From contig JAKSIC010000029.1 of assembly GCA_024399015.1 (NCBI GenBank), positions 1 through 37,499 on the forward strand: a stretch of DNA of 37,499 nt, read 5' to 3'. Positions 7,780 through 16,476 of this stretch are shown here, piece by piece. A program made the translations under genes and the position numbers. How positions within the stretch are numbered: position 1 is the first letter of the stretch; each line of letters starts with the position of its first letter. The notes below the pieces were generated by a model, which had not been told where the DNA came from, did not search any database, and saw nothing but the letters and a program-made list of their open reading frames with translations. This DNA is from Fibrobacter sp. (GTDB lineage Bacteria; Fibrobacterota; Fibrobacteria; Fibrobacterales; Fibrobacteraceae).

Positions 7780-9722
7780 TAGATCAAACCTCCAGTCAAA
7801 AGAACAACAATCACAAGGGCAGCGACACCAGCGATGCTAAGAGCGATCTGGAGGCGAACCTTGCGGACCTGGAAGGAAGCAGCACCATCGCCGAGGATTT
7901 CGGCAATGCCACCAACCAACCACTGAGCAAACTGAACCAGCTTGTCGACGCAGTTGTCAACCACCCATGCGATGGCGTTAACAACGGTAATCACAACACC
8001 GTGTACGTAATCCCAGAAGAATGTCCAGGTAGCCATCTTGCCCTGAGGAGCAGAGGAACCCTTGGCAGCCGGGATGCGAGCCTTGCCGTACTTTGCCCAA
8101 GCGATACCCATACCGAGGAGAGCAGCGAGAGTGCCGAGACCAGCAAAGACGCCAGCGCTGACGTGAGCTTCGCTGTGATGGAGAACTGCCTGTGCAGCGC
8201 CAACAACCGGAGCGAGAGATTCTTCGAAGAACTTGATGCCCATGGAGTCAGCCCAGAAGTAACCTGCGAAGATTGCACCGAAGGCGAGAACCACCATCGG
8301 GAACAACATGCAAGCCGGAGCTTCGTGGATGTGTTCTTCGCTTTCCTTGGAACCACGGTAGGAACCGAAGAAGGTGAGCACAATGAGACGGCCCATGTAG
8401 ACGGCGGTAATCACAGCGGTGAGAAGGCCGGCGGCATAGAAGAACGGACCCATAGGACCACTCATGTAGAGACGTTCAAGGATCAAGTCCTTGGACCAGA
8501 AACCAGCGAATCCCGGGAAACCGATAATGGCGAGGAATGCAAAGATCATCACGCATGCGGTAACCGGAGTCTTCTTGAGAAGACCACCCATCTTGCGCAT
8601 ATCCTGTTCGCCAGCGAGGGAGTGAATCACAGCACCGGCACCGAGGAAGAGAGCTGCCTTGAAGAAGGCGTGGGTGAACACATGGAAGATGGAAGCGTCG
8701 AATGCAGCAACACCAGCAGCCATGAACATGTAGCCAAGCTGAGAGATGGTGGAGTAAGCAAGGACCTTCTTAATATCGTTCTGGAAGAGGCCAGCCACAG
8801 CAGCCCAGAAGGCAGTGAGGAGGCCAACCCAAGTGATGATGTCCAGGATCAGCGGAATCTGAACGAACATGGTAGAAAGACGAGCAAGCAGGTAGACGCC
8901 GGAGGTCACCATGGTTGCAGCATGGATGAGGGCGGAAACCGGGGTCGGGCCAGCCATTGCATCGGGCAACCAAGTGAGGAGCGGAATCTGAGCGGACTTA
9001 CCGGTGCAACCGATAAAGAAGCAGAGACCTGCGATAGAAAGGATAGGCACAACGATTTCAACATTGCCAGCACCCATGATCATGTTGATGAAAGCATTGA
9101 GTGCGTCGTAGTTGAGAATGTTGGAGCCACCGAGAGTGCAGAGAACCAGCATACCCAGGAGGAAGCCGATATCGCCCACGCGGTTCACAATGAAAGCCTT
9201 GTTAGCAGCCTTGCAGTTGTTGATGTCGTGGTTCCAGAAACCGATAAGGAGGTAGGAGCAGAGACCCACACCTTCCCAACCGAGGAACGTGAGCAAGAGG
9301 CTGTCGGAGAGCACGAGTACGATCATGCTGAACAAGAACAGGTTGATGTAGGCGAAGAAGCGGGCAAAGCCGCGGTCGCCGTGCATGTAACCGTTGGAGT
9401 AGAGCGCGATCAGGGTGCCGATGCCAGTGACGAACAACAGCATGATGCGGGACAGACCATCGAACAGGAAGCCGATATCCACCTTGAACATGGGGATGTC
9501 GATCCAGTTGCAGAGGGTGCTGCGGATGCCGCCTTCGGGCATGTTGAAGGAAAGCAGCACAACGCTTACGAAGGCGAGAGCCGGGAACAGCACGGAGAGT
9601 GCGCCGACGAAGCCTTCGGACGGGCCCTTCTTTTCACCGGAGGAGATCAGGGCGATTGCGCCGAGAACGATGCAGCCGATAAGCGGGAAGAGCGGAATAA
9701 ACCAAAGCGGTAAATTAGTCAT
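7779..9722 (-). CDS. nuoL: NADH-quinone oxidoreductase subunit L
   Basis: A 647-residue subunit, the largest antiporter-like protein of complex I and the far end of the membrane arm. Signatures include FLGWEGVGLCSYLLIGFW, NRVGDIGFLLG and GPTPVSALIHAATMVTSGVY, all typical of the family. The C-terminal part has an amphipathic stretch and a final hydrophobic helix, matching the lateral helix and last transmembrane helix of NuoL. Length is normal. The start lies six bases after the nuoK stop, and the stop shares one base with the nuoM start. Confidence 0.97.
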   Translation of the reverse strand: MTNLPLWFIPLFPLIGCIVLGAIALISSGEKKGPSEGFVGALSVLFPALAFVSVVLLSFNMPEGGIRSTLCNWIDIPMFKVDIGFLFDGLSRIMLLFVTGIGTLIALYSNGYMHGDRGFARFFAYINLFLFSMIVLVLSDSLLLTFLGWEGVGLCSYLLIGFWNHDINNCKAANKAFIVNRVGDIGFLLGMLVLCTLGGSNILNYDALNAFINMIMGAGNVEIVVPILSIAGLCFFIGCTGKSAQIPLLTWLPDAMAGPTPVSALIHAATMVTSGVYLLARLSTMFVQIPLILDIITWVGLLTAFWAAVAGLFQNDIKKVLAYSTISQLGYMFMAAGVAAFDASIFHVFTHAFFKAALFLGAGAVIHSLAGEQDMRKMGGLLKKTPVTACVMIFAFLAIIGFPGFAGFWSKDLILERLYMSGPMGPFFYAAGLLTAVITAVYMGRLIVLTFFGSYRGSKESEEHIHEAPACMLFPMVVLAFGAIFAGYFWADSMGIKFFEESLAPVVGAAQAVLHHSEAHVSAGVFAGLGTLAALLGMGIAWAKYGKARIPAAKGSSAPQGKMATWTFFWDYVHGVVITVVNAIAWVVDNCVDKLVQFAQWLVGGIAEILGDGAASFQVRKVRLQIALSIAGVAALVIVVLLTGGLI

Positions 9723-9728
9723 TGATTA

Positions 9729-10043
9729 TTACCCCTTCAAGTTTGTGAAGGTGTCAGCATCGACACTTTCGCGGTTACGGAAAATCATGATCACCATGGC
9801 GAGGCCAACGCAAGCTTCGGCAGCAGCGACGGCGATGGTGAACAGCGGCACGATCTGGCCAGCAGCGCTCAGGTCGGCGGGCAAGGTCTTTGCGAAACCG
9901 ACGAAGGAGAGGTTCACTGCGTTCAGGGCGAGTTCAACACCCATGAGCACGAAGAACACGTTGCGGCGGGAAACGGCCACGATGAGGCCGATGGCGAAAA
10001 TCACCAGGGCCAGAATCTGAACGTACATAGCTTGGAGTTCCAT
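9729..10043 (-). CDS. nuoK: NADH-quinone oxidoreductase subunit K
   Basis: A 104-residue membrane protein with three helices, part of the proton path of complex I. The conserved membrane glutamates appear in LMGVELALNAVNL and AVAAAEACVGLAMV. Length is as expected. The start shares one base with the nuoJ stop. Confidence 0.96.
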   Translation of the reverse strand: MELQAMYVQILALVIFAIGLIVAVSRRNVFFVLMGVELALNAVNLSFVGFAKTLPADLSAAGQIVPLFTIAVAAAEACVGLAMVIMIFRNRESVDADTFTNLKG

Positions 10044-10573
10044 TATTTTTCCTCCTCGTTGTCGGTACCCAGACGCTTCTTAGCCATGAGAACAGCAGCA
10101 CCCATAGCGGAGAGGAGCAGAAGGCCGATGACTTCGAACAGAACGAAGTAACCCGGACCAGTCTGAGAGAGGTTGAAAAGGGTTTCGGAAGTGAACTTCA
10201 CGGAGCCGCGGAGGGTGGTGGCGTCGAAAGCGATGCCGGAGCGAACCAGCACGAAACCGACGAGACCAGCCAGCACCAGGGCTGCGGGAATCACGAAGAG
10301 GGAAACCTTGTCGAACATGGGAGTCTTGCTGTCCTTGGCGGCGTTAAGCACCATGATGACGAAAGTCAGGAGCATCATGATTGCGCCTGCATAGACCATC
10401 ACCTGAACAACACCGATGAAGGGGCTGCCCAGAAGACCGTAGATGCCAGCGAGAGAAAGCATGGACACGACGAGGGAAAGAGCACCGTAGAGCGGGTGCT
10501 TGGAGAGGAGCACGCAGATAGCGGAGCCAACTGCGACGACTGCCAGGATAATGAAGTAAATCAATGCGAGCAT
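10043..10573 (-). CDS. nuoJ: NADH-quinone oxidoreductase subunit J
   Basis: A 176-residue membrane subunit with five hydrophobic segments. The family signature HPLYGALSLVVSML and the third helix VQVMVYAGAIMMLLTFVIM, which takes part in coupling in complex I, are clear. It overlaps both neighbours by one base (nuoI stop, nuoK start). Confidence 0.96.
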   Translation of the reverse strand: MLALIYFIILAVVAVGSAICVLLSKHPLYGALSLVVSMLSLAGIYGLLGSPFIGVVQVMVYAGAIMMLLTFVIMVLNAAKDSKTPMFDKVSLFVIPAALVLAGLVGFVLVRSGIAFDATTLRGSVKFTSETLFNLSQTGPGYFVLFEVIGLLLLSAMGAAVLMAKKRLGTDNEEEK

Positions 10574-11142
10574 TATTTAACCTCCATGCCCCAGACCTTG
10601 CGGGCCTCGGCATTCTTGGTACCGCCCGGAGCCATCTGGCTCTGTGCATCTTCGGGGTAATCCTTCGGATCCCAGTTGGTGAGGTCTTCGAGATGAGCCA
10701 CGAATTCTTCGCGGGTACGGTGTTCAAATACGATTTGCTTGGTGTCCATGCGGAGTGCATCAACCGGGCAAGCTTCGACGCAGAGGCCGCAGAATACGCA
10801 GACCAGGTGGTCGATGTCGAAACGCATCACGCGCTTTTCGATACGCGGATCGTCGCTCTTGGTTGCTTCGATGAAAATGCAGTGTGCAGGGCAAGCTGCA
10901 GCGCACATGCCGCAGGCAACGCAACGGGGAGTACCGTCGGCACGGAGCATCAAGCGGTGCTTAGCGCGGTAGTTGCTGGGAATGTCCGGCTGGCCTTCCG
11001 GATAGGAAATGGTCGGCAGCTGTTCGTAACGGAAGAAACCGCGAGCGGCATGCTTCAACGTGGTGAACAAGCCACGGAGACATTCGTAAACGTAAAGGCG
11101 TTCAACCCAGTTCATGGGTTTCTGTTTAATAACGCGAGCCAT
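10573..11142 (-). CDS. nuoI: NADH-quinone oxidoreductase subunit I (8Fe ferredoxin-like)
   Basis: A 189-residue peripheral subunit that carries clusters N6a and N6b and passes electrons toward NuoB. Two CxxCxxCxxxCP motifs are intact: C74, C77, C80, C84 and C115, C118, C121, C125. An extra cysteine follows the first motif (PAHCIF). The N-terminal amphipathic region (NWVERLYVYECLRGLF) fits the membrane-contact helix. The C-terminal 50 residues are charged, as in other NuoI proteins. Confidence 0.97.
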   Translation of the reverse strand: MARVIKQKPMNWVERLYVYECLRGLFTTLKHAARGFFRYEQLPTISYPEGQPDIPSNYRAKHRLMLRADGTPRCVACGMCAAACPAHCIFIEATKSDDPRIEKRVMRFDIDHLVCVFCGLCVEACPVDALRMDTKQIVFEHRTREEFVAHLEDLTNWDPKDYPEDAQSQMAPGGTKNAEARKVWGMEVK

Positions 11143-12494
11143 TAGTTACCTCCCAAGAGCTTTGCAGCAATAGCGGTGACAACGAGGTTAACGAGAGCGA
11201 TGTTCAGGATAACCTTCCAGCCCAGGTTCATGACATGGTCATAACGGAAGCGCGGGAGAGTCCAGCGGACCCAGATCCAGACCCAGCAGAACATGATGCT
11301 CTTGACCACGAGAACCAAGAGGTGGATAGCAGCTGTACCGAGAGCGGTACCGAGGGTGTTAACACCAGCAGCGGTGTGGGCAACTTCCGGAGTGAAGAAC
11401 ATCCAGGAGCAAGCACCAGCGGCGATGAGAACGATAACTGCGAGCCAGCCAACAATGTTGTACAGACGGTATTCGCGGAGCACTTCGAAGCGGTGGGTCT
11501 GCTTGGTAGCAGCCAGCTTCTTGGAGTAGCGATGTACCATGTGGAGGAAAGCGAGAGCGAGGAATGCCAACACCCAGCAGAGGATAGCGAGAGAGCCACC
11601 CATGTGAGCCTGAATGGTTTCAGTAGTCACGAACGGGATGGAGTAGCCACCGAGGAACAGCGTTGCGATAAGGAAGCTGTTGATGCAGATGTGGGAGTAT
11701 TCGCCCATGTAGAAAAGACCGAAGTGCATAGCACCATATTCGGTGTGGTAACCTGCAACCAGTTCCGGTTCACCTTCTGCAACGTCGAAGGGAGCACGGC
11801 CGGTTTCGGCGATGCTAGCGATGAGGAAGCAGATGAAGGCGATGGGCTGTGCAACGATACCCCAAACGTGGTGTTCCTGCCAGCTAACGATGTCGGTCAG
11901 GTTGAAGGAACCTGCGAGGAGGAGCACGCCCATGAGGGAGAGGCCCAGGCAGACTTCGTAGCTGACGGTCATTGCGGTAGTACGGAGAGAACCGAGGTAG
12001 CTGTACTTGGACTTGGAAGCCCAGCCAGCCAGGACTGCACCGTATGCGGACAGAGAGGAAAGACCGAAGAGGAGGAGGACGCCGACGTCGGAATCAACGA
12101 TGGAGCCCGGGATACGCACGACTTCGCCAGCCCAGTCGAAAACCATGGGACCAAACCAAGGAATGACGCAGGGAGAGAGGAAGACGATGGCAAACGGGAT
12201 TGCCGGAGCTGCGTAGTAAAGGATCTTGTTTGCGCCCTTGGGAGCGAACATTTCCTTGAAGAACAGCTTGGCGCCGTCGCACATGTTCTGTACGTAACCG
12301 AACAAACGGATCTTACCGAAGTACGGGATCTTGATGTAGGAGCGGTTCGGGCCCTGACGGTCTTGCATGAAGCCGGCGCCACGACGTTCCATAGGGATCA
12401 AAAGAAGGATGTAAAGGACCGGCACGAAGCAGAAGGCGAACTTCGCGATCGTGATCAGCCATTCAACCCAGGATTTGGATTCGATGATATCCAT
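11142..12494 (-). CDS. nuoH: NADH-quinone oxidoreductase subunit H
   Basis: A 450-residue membrane subunit that joins the membrane arm to the Q-module and forms part of the quinone chamber. Conserved elements are ERRGAGFMQDRQGPNR, the acidic loop ETGRAPFDVAEGEPELVAG and the C-terminal RWTLPRFRYDHVMNLGWK. It is longer than the roughly 325 residues of E. coli NuoH. The extra length lies around residues 290-390, with additional hydrophobic segments separated by a basic loop (HRYSKKLAATKQTHRFEVL). The gene overlaps nuoG and nuoI by one base each. Confidence 0.96.
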   Translation of the reverse strand: MDIIESKSWVEWLITIAKFAFCFVPVLYILLLIPMERRGAGFMQDRQGPNRSYIKIPYFGKIRLFGYVQNMCDGAKLFFKEMFAPKGANKILYYAAPAIPFAIVFLSPCVIPWFGPMVFDWAGEVVRIPGSIVDSDVGVLLLFGLSSLSAYGAVLAGWASKSKYSYLGSLRTTAMTVSYEVCLGLSLMGVLLLAGSFNLTDIVSWQEHHVWGIVAQPIAFICFLIASIAETGRAPFDVAEGEPELVAGYHTEYGAMHFGLFYMGEYSHICINSFLIATLFLGGYSIPFVTTETIQAHMGGSLAILCWVLAFLALAFLHMVHRYSKKLAATKQTHRFEVLREYRLYNIVGWLAVIVLIAAGACSWMFFTPEVAHTAAGVNTLGTALGTAAIHLLVLVVKSIMFCWVWIWVRWTLPRFRYDHVMNLGWKVILNIALVNLVVTAIAAKLLGGN

Positions 12495-14098
12495 TATGCG
12501 TTACCTCCTTCGAGGAGCTTGCCAGTGCTCTTGATGGAATCGTATGCGAGACCAGCGAGAACAGATGCGTATTCGCCTGCCTTCTTGAAGGCTTCGAATG
12601 CGCTTGTGAAAGGCTTGCCAGCAAGTTCAGAAATCACTTCGTAAGCCGGGCGGAGTTCTGCATCCGGGCAGGTCGGGGCTGCGTTCAACTTCTGGAGGAG
12701 GTTGTTGCAGTTGACCATGGTACCCTGGACTTCGCTCCAGTGCTTGATACCGAAGGCGAGAGTGGACTTCTTGGCGGTTTCGTCGTCAAAGGCGGAAAGA
12801 GCAATACGGGTTGCGATCTTTTCCAGGCCCTTGGCAGCGGCAGCGTCTTCACCGAAGAGGTCGGCGTTGACGGTGAGGAGAACGTTGAATTCGGAAGCGC
12901 GCTTGACGAGGTCAGCCAGGTTGTCGTCGGCAATGCCCATGAGCTTGAAGCCAGCACGGTTTGCCATGGGGTCGCCACTCATAGCGATGCCGTCCGGAGA
13001 GCCAACCTTCTTGAAGGTGCCGCCGAAGATTTCAGCCTTGTCACCGAGAGTTTCCTTGAGGAGCTTGATAGCAGCCAAGTCTTCGATGGTGCTGGCGCCG
13101 CCAGCGACGATTGCAACCTTGCCCTCGCCCATTGCTTCCTTGATGACCTTGAGGCCCATAGCCGGCAGACGGTTTTCGCCGAAGGTCTGGAATGCGAGAC
13201 GGGTGGTGTTAGAGATCCAGCTGCGGTTCACTTCCGGGTTGCAGCGGGGCATCATACGGTAGATGCGGCCGTCGGCGTGGTCCAACCAGATGTTTGCACC
13301 CAGGGAGTCATCCATGGAGATGGTCGGAGTGTGGCTCAGGAGCCATACGCGCTTCTGGAAACGGAAGTACTTTGCAGTCATGGCGCCAGTGGGGCACACG
13401 TCAGTGACGCAGAGGTCATATTCGTGGTCCAGCTTTTCGCCAGGGAAAGTAGAGATGTAGGTATGGTCGGCACGGCCAGCGAGCTGCAGCTGTTCGTCCT
13501 TGGCGATGGTGCGCATGAAACGTACGCAACGGTCGCACTGAACGCAGCGTTCTTCGTCGAGAAGAATGCGGGGGCCGATGTCCACATGCTTACCACCGCG
13601 GACCTGACCCTTGGAGTCAATGAACTGGTGAGCCGGATTACCGTGGTAGTTCTTACCATATTCCGGACGCATGCGGCCTTCGTTCTGGCCAGCTTCCATG
13701 TAGTTTTCCTGCAGGGTGCATTCGCCAGCCTTGTCGCAGATCGGGCAATCCAGCGGGTGGTTCACCAGCATGAATTCCTGAGTAGCCTTGCGGGCGTTCT
13801 TCACGCGGGCAGAGGAAGCAGGAGTGTAGATTTTCATACCCGGGGCAACAGGAGTGTAGCAGGCAATGACCAGCATACGACCGCGGGGGCCTTCCTGTTC
13901 AACGAGGCACTGACGGCAGTTACCGGAAACCGGAAGATACGGATGGTAACAGACGTGAGGAGTTTCGATCCCGACAGCCTTGAGGGCTTCGAGGAGGTTT
14001 GTGTCGCCAGGAACCATCACGGCCTTGTCATCCACGAAGATTTCCACCTTCGGGCTGTTTTCGGTCGGGAGTTTCGGCATGTTATAGAAGTTACTCAT
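12494..14098 (-). CDS. nuoG: NADH-quinone oxidoreductase subunit G, short form
   Basis: A 534-residue iron-sulfur subunit of the N-module. Cluster ligands are visible for N1b (C50, C61, C64, C80), N5 (H114, C118, C121, C127) and N4 (C185, C188, C191, C235). After residue 245 the molybdopterin-oxidoreductase-like part begins but is much reduced. The whole protein is roughly 250-370 residues shorter than E. coli or Thermus NuoG, and I find no cysteine set for the off-path N7 cluster. The reading frame is open and well placed (six bases after nuoF, one base overlap with nuoH), so this looks like a natural short form. The C-terminal 290 residues have no cofactor motif that I can identify. Confidence 0.94.
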   Translation of the reverse strand: MSNFYNMPKLPTENSPKVEIFVDDKAVMVPGDTNLLEALKAVGIETPHVCYHPYLPVSGNCRQCLVEQEGPRGRMLVIACYTPVAPGMKIYTPASSARVKNARKATQEFMLVNHPLDCPICDKAGECTLQENYMEAGQNEGRMRPEYGKNYHGNPAHQFIDSKGQVRGGKHVDIGPRILLDEERCVQCDRCVRFMRTIAKDEQLQLAGRADHTYISTFPGEKLDHEYDLCVTDVCPTGAMTAKYFRFQKRVWLLSHTPTISMDDSLGANIWLDHADGRIYRMMPRCNPEVNRSWISNTTRLAFQTFGENRLPAMGLKVIKEAMGEGKVAIVAGGASTIEDLAAIKLLKETLGDKAEIFGGTFKKVGSPDGIAMSGDPMANRAGFKLMGIADDNLADLVKRASEFNVLLTVNADLFGEDAAAAKGLEKIATRIALSAFDDETAKKSTLAFGIKHWSEVQGTMVNCNNLLQKLNAAPTCPDAELRPAYEVISELAGKPFTSAFEAFKKAGEYASVLAGLAYDSIKSTGKLLEGGNA

Positions 14099-14104
14099 AA
14101 TTTA

Positions 14105-15412
14105 TTACCAGAAGATTCCAGGACGATAAGTTTCTTGTACACGGGGCTTTGCGTGATCCGGGTTCTTTGCGATGTATTCGTCAAAGTCTGCACGGAACTT
14201 GGTGCTGTAGGAAGCTACAGGACCGCCCAGGGAAACGGACAGCGGACAGATGGTCACGCCGCCAAAACCACCAGTAAGGCTCTGCATCAGTTCAACGTCG
14301 CCATCGTGGCCCTTGCCATCGACGATGAGGTTGAGGATACGGTGCAGGAGACCGGTACCTTCACGGCAGGGAGTGCACTGGCCGCAGGATTCGTGGCTAT
14401 AGAAGTTACCGAGAACGTTGAGGAGATCAACCATGTTATGAGTGTCGTTGATGACAATCATAGCACCGGAACCGAACATGGTCTTCATGGAGGCCAAGCA
14501 TTCGTAATCCATGGTAGCCACAGCAGCTTCTTCTGCAGTCAGCGGAGCGCAGGAGGAACCGCCCGGGAGCACAGCCTTGAGCTTGCCACCGACGACGCCA
14601 CCGGCGTATTCGTTGATCATGGTCATCATGGGAGTTCCGAGAGGAGCTTCGTAAACGCCCGGGTTCTTTACGTCACCAGAAATGCAGAACACCTTGGTAC
14701 CGCCTGCACGGGGAGTACCCATCTTAGCGTATTCGCTAGGATCGTGCTGCAGGATCCAGGGGAGAGCCATGATGGTTTCTACGTTGTTCACGCAGGTGGG
14801 GCTCTTCCAGGCACCGCTAACAGCCGGGAAAGGCGGCTTCAAGCGGGGCTGACCCTTCTGGCCTTCGAGAGAGTTAATGAGTGCGGTTTCTTCACCGCAA
14901 ATGTAGGCGCCAGCGCCACGGTGTACGAAGATATCGAAGCAGAACTTGGTTCCGCAGATATTTTCGCCCAGGTAGCCAGCGGCATAAGCCTGGTTCAAAG
15001 CCTTGTTGAGGCTTTCAATGCACGGGAGGAATTCGCCACGGCAGTATATGTAAGCTGCGCGGGAACCGAGAGCCCAAGCGGCAATGATCAAACCTTCGAT
15101 CAAGCGATGAGGATCTTCCAGCATGAGGAAGTGGTCCTTAAAGGTACCGCCTTCGCCTTCGTCAGCGTTCACCACGATGTACACCGGCTTGCCGGTACCG
15201 CGGGGAACGAAGCTCCACTTCATGCCAGTGGGGAAGCCTGCACCGCCACGGCCACGCAGATTGGAGCGCTGCACGTAGTCGATGAGTTCGAACTGGCTCA
15301 TATTGAACAAGCGTTCAGAAATGTTAGCGTAGCCACCCAGCTTCTTGTAGACTTCGATGTCCTGGGCGCCCTTGCCAAAGTTTTCTGTACAAACTTTTAC
15401 GCATTCTGCCAT
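14105..15412 (-). CDS. nuoF: NADH-quinone oxidoreductase subunit F (NADH- and FMN-binding)
   Basis: A 435-residue subunit that oxidises NADH at FMN and holds cluster N3. FMN/NADH elements are LRGRGGAGFPTGMKW (52-66), NADEGEGGTFKD (82-93) and GAGAYICGEETALINSLEG. The N3 ligands are C343, C346, C349 (SCGQCTPC) and C389 (TICP). The NADE loop reads EGEGGT where most relatives have EGEPGT or a similar proline form. Length is normal. The start lies two bases after the nuoE stop. Confidence 0.97.
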   Translation of the reverse strand: MAECVKVCTENFGKGAQDIEVYKKLGGYANISERLFNMSQFELIDYVQRSNLRGRGGAGFPTGMKWSFVPRGTGKPVYIVVNADEGEGGTFKDHFLMLEDPHRLIEGLIIAAWALGSRAAYIYCRGEFLPCIESLNKALNQAYAAGYLGENICGTKFCFDIFVHRGAGAYICGEETALINSLEGQKGQPRLKPPFPAVSGAWKSPTCVNNVETIMALPWILQHDPSEYAKMGTPRAGGTKVFCISGDVKNPGVYEAPLGTPMMTMINEYAGGVVGGKLKAVLPGGSSCAPLTAEEAAVATMDYECLASMKTMFGSGAMIVINDTHNMVDLLNVLGNFYSHESCGQCTPCREGTGLLHRILNLIVDGKGHDGDVELMQSLTGGFGGVTICPLSVSLGGPVASYSTKFRADFDEYIAKNPDHAKPRVQETYRPGIFW

Positions 15413-15414
15413 GA

Positions 15415-16476
15415 TTAAACCGCCTTTTCTTCCGGAACCGGCTTTTGAGTGGTAACAGCGACATTGGAGGGCTTAGCCACGCGTTCGCCAGAGGTGGCGA
15501 TCATGCGGTATTCGTCACCAACCTTACCGGCTGCGTCGACGAAAGCCTTGTCCTTAACGCCGGGTTCGCCAACGGCGACCCATTCAGAACCGTTCTTCTT
15601 TTCAACAACGATCTTGGTGAATTCCGGAGCGCCCTTCCAAGTGAGGGTTGCGCCAGTTTCATCAGCTTCAGCCTTCACGGCGAGAACCGGAGAAGGAGGA
15701 GCGTAGTCAGCAACCTGCGGCTTTGCAGTTGCACCCGGAGCACCCGGATGACCGCAGTGGCCCTTAACAGTGCCGCCCAGCACGTCGTGCTTGGGAACGT
15801 TGTTTGCGTGGGCCTTGCACCAATCGATAATGCGATCGATGGAAGCTTCGGTAAGAGTAGTGCCACGCTTCATCTTGAGTTCGCCATCCACAACGTCAGT
15901 TGCGAAATCGTCGTTCACCAGCATCATGGGGCCGTTGCCGCAGGAACCGAGGCATTCGACCTGAAGGATGGTGAACATGCCATCAGCAGTGGTTTCGCCG
16001 GACTTGATACCGAGCTTGTTTTCCACATACTTGATGAGGGGCTGAGCACCCTTGATGGCGCAGCTGATGTTGCGGCAGAACTGCAACATGAACTTGCCCT
16101 TGGGAGCGTGATTGTACATGGTGTAGAAAGTAGCGACGCCCATTGCGTGAGCCGGAGCGCAACCGCAGACGTTAGCAGCCCAGCGGATACCTTCAGTCGG
16201 AACCCAGCCGAACACGCCCTGCACGAGCCAAAGCACTTCGAGAAGTGCGCCCTGGCCTTCCGGGTAGCGGCTCAAAAGATCTGCGCAACGTTCCTTGATT
16301 TCGGGAGTGGAGAGCTTGTCCAGCACTTCCTTCGGGGACGGCTGCGGCTGAGCCTTATGGACATGGCCAAAAGTTTCGGCCGGATCCGGGAGAGCCGGGA
16401 TCGGTTCTGCCGGACGATCGAACTTCAAGTTATTGTTGGCGACAAAGTGAACTGCGCCTTGAATATGTTCTCTCAT
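15415..16476 (-). CDS. nuoE: NADH-quinone oxidoreductase subunit E fused to an FN3-like domain
   Basis: A 353-residue protein, about twice the usual NuoE length. Residues of about 50-225 are a standard thioredoxin-like 2Fe-2S subunit (cluster N1a) with ligands C134, C139, C175 and C179. Residues 226-257 are a Gly/Pro linker. Residues of about 258-345 read as a fibronectin type III domain: a proline start, ATLTW, a spaced SEWVAV, DEYRMIATS and KPSNVAV near the end. FN3 domains are common in secreted enzymes, so one on a cytoplasmic electron-transfer subunit is odd. The frame is continuous and the gene overlaps nuoD by four bases, which argues against an assembly artefact. A structural or binding role is a guess. 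Confidence 0.94.
   Translation of the reverse strand: MREHIQGAVHFVANNNLKFDRPAEPIPALPDPAETFGHVHKAQPQPSPKEVLDKLSTPEIKERCADLLSRYPEGQGALLEVLWLVQGVFGWVPTEGIRWAANVCGCAPAHAMGVATFYTMYNHAPKGKFMLQFCRNISCAIKGAQPLIKYVENKLGIKSGETTADGMFTILQVECLGSCGNGPMMLVNDDFATDVVDGELKMKRGTTLTEASIDRIIDWCKAHANNVPKHDVLGGTVKGHCGHPGAPGATAKPQVADYAPPSPVLAVKAEADETGATLTWKGAPEFTKIVVEKKNGSEWVAVGEPGVKDKAFVDAAGKVGDEYRMIATSGERVAKPSNVAVTTQKPVPEEKAV

Noticed and set aside
7752..9713. 653-codon plus-strand frame across nuoL, and similar frames over nuoN (4532-6142), nuoM (6373-7758) and nuoH (11235-12644)
   Set aside because: All mirror membrane subunit genes and encode His/Glu/Asp/Ser-rich sequence without a start signal. They are shadows.
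12740..15418. 892-codon open frame on the plus strand across nuoG and nuoF
   Set aside because: It is exactly antisense to two certain genes and has a composition (Glu, His and Ser excess, no domain) typical of a mirror of biased codons. The sense genes avoid the codons that would create antisense stops.
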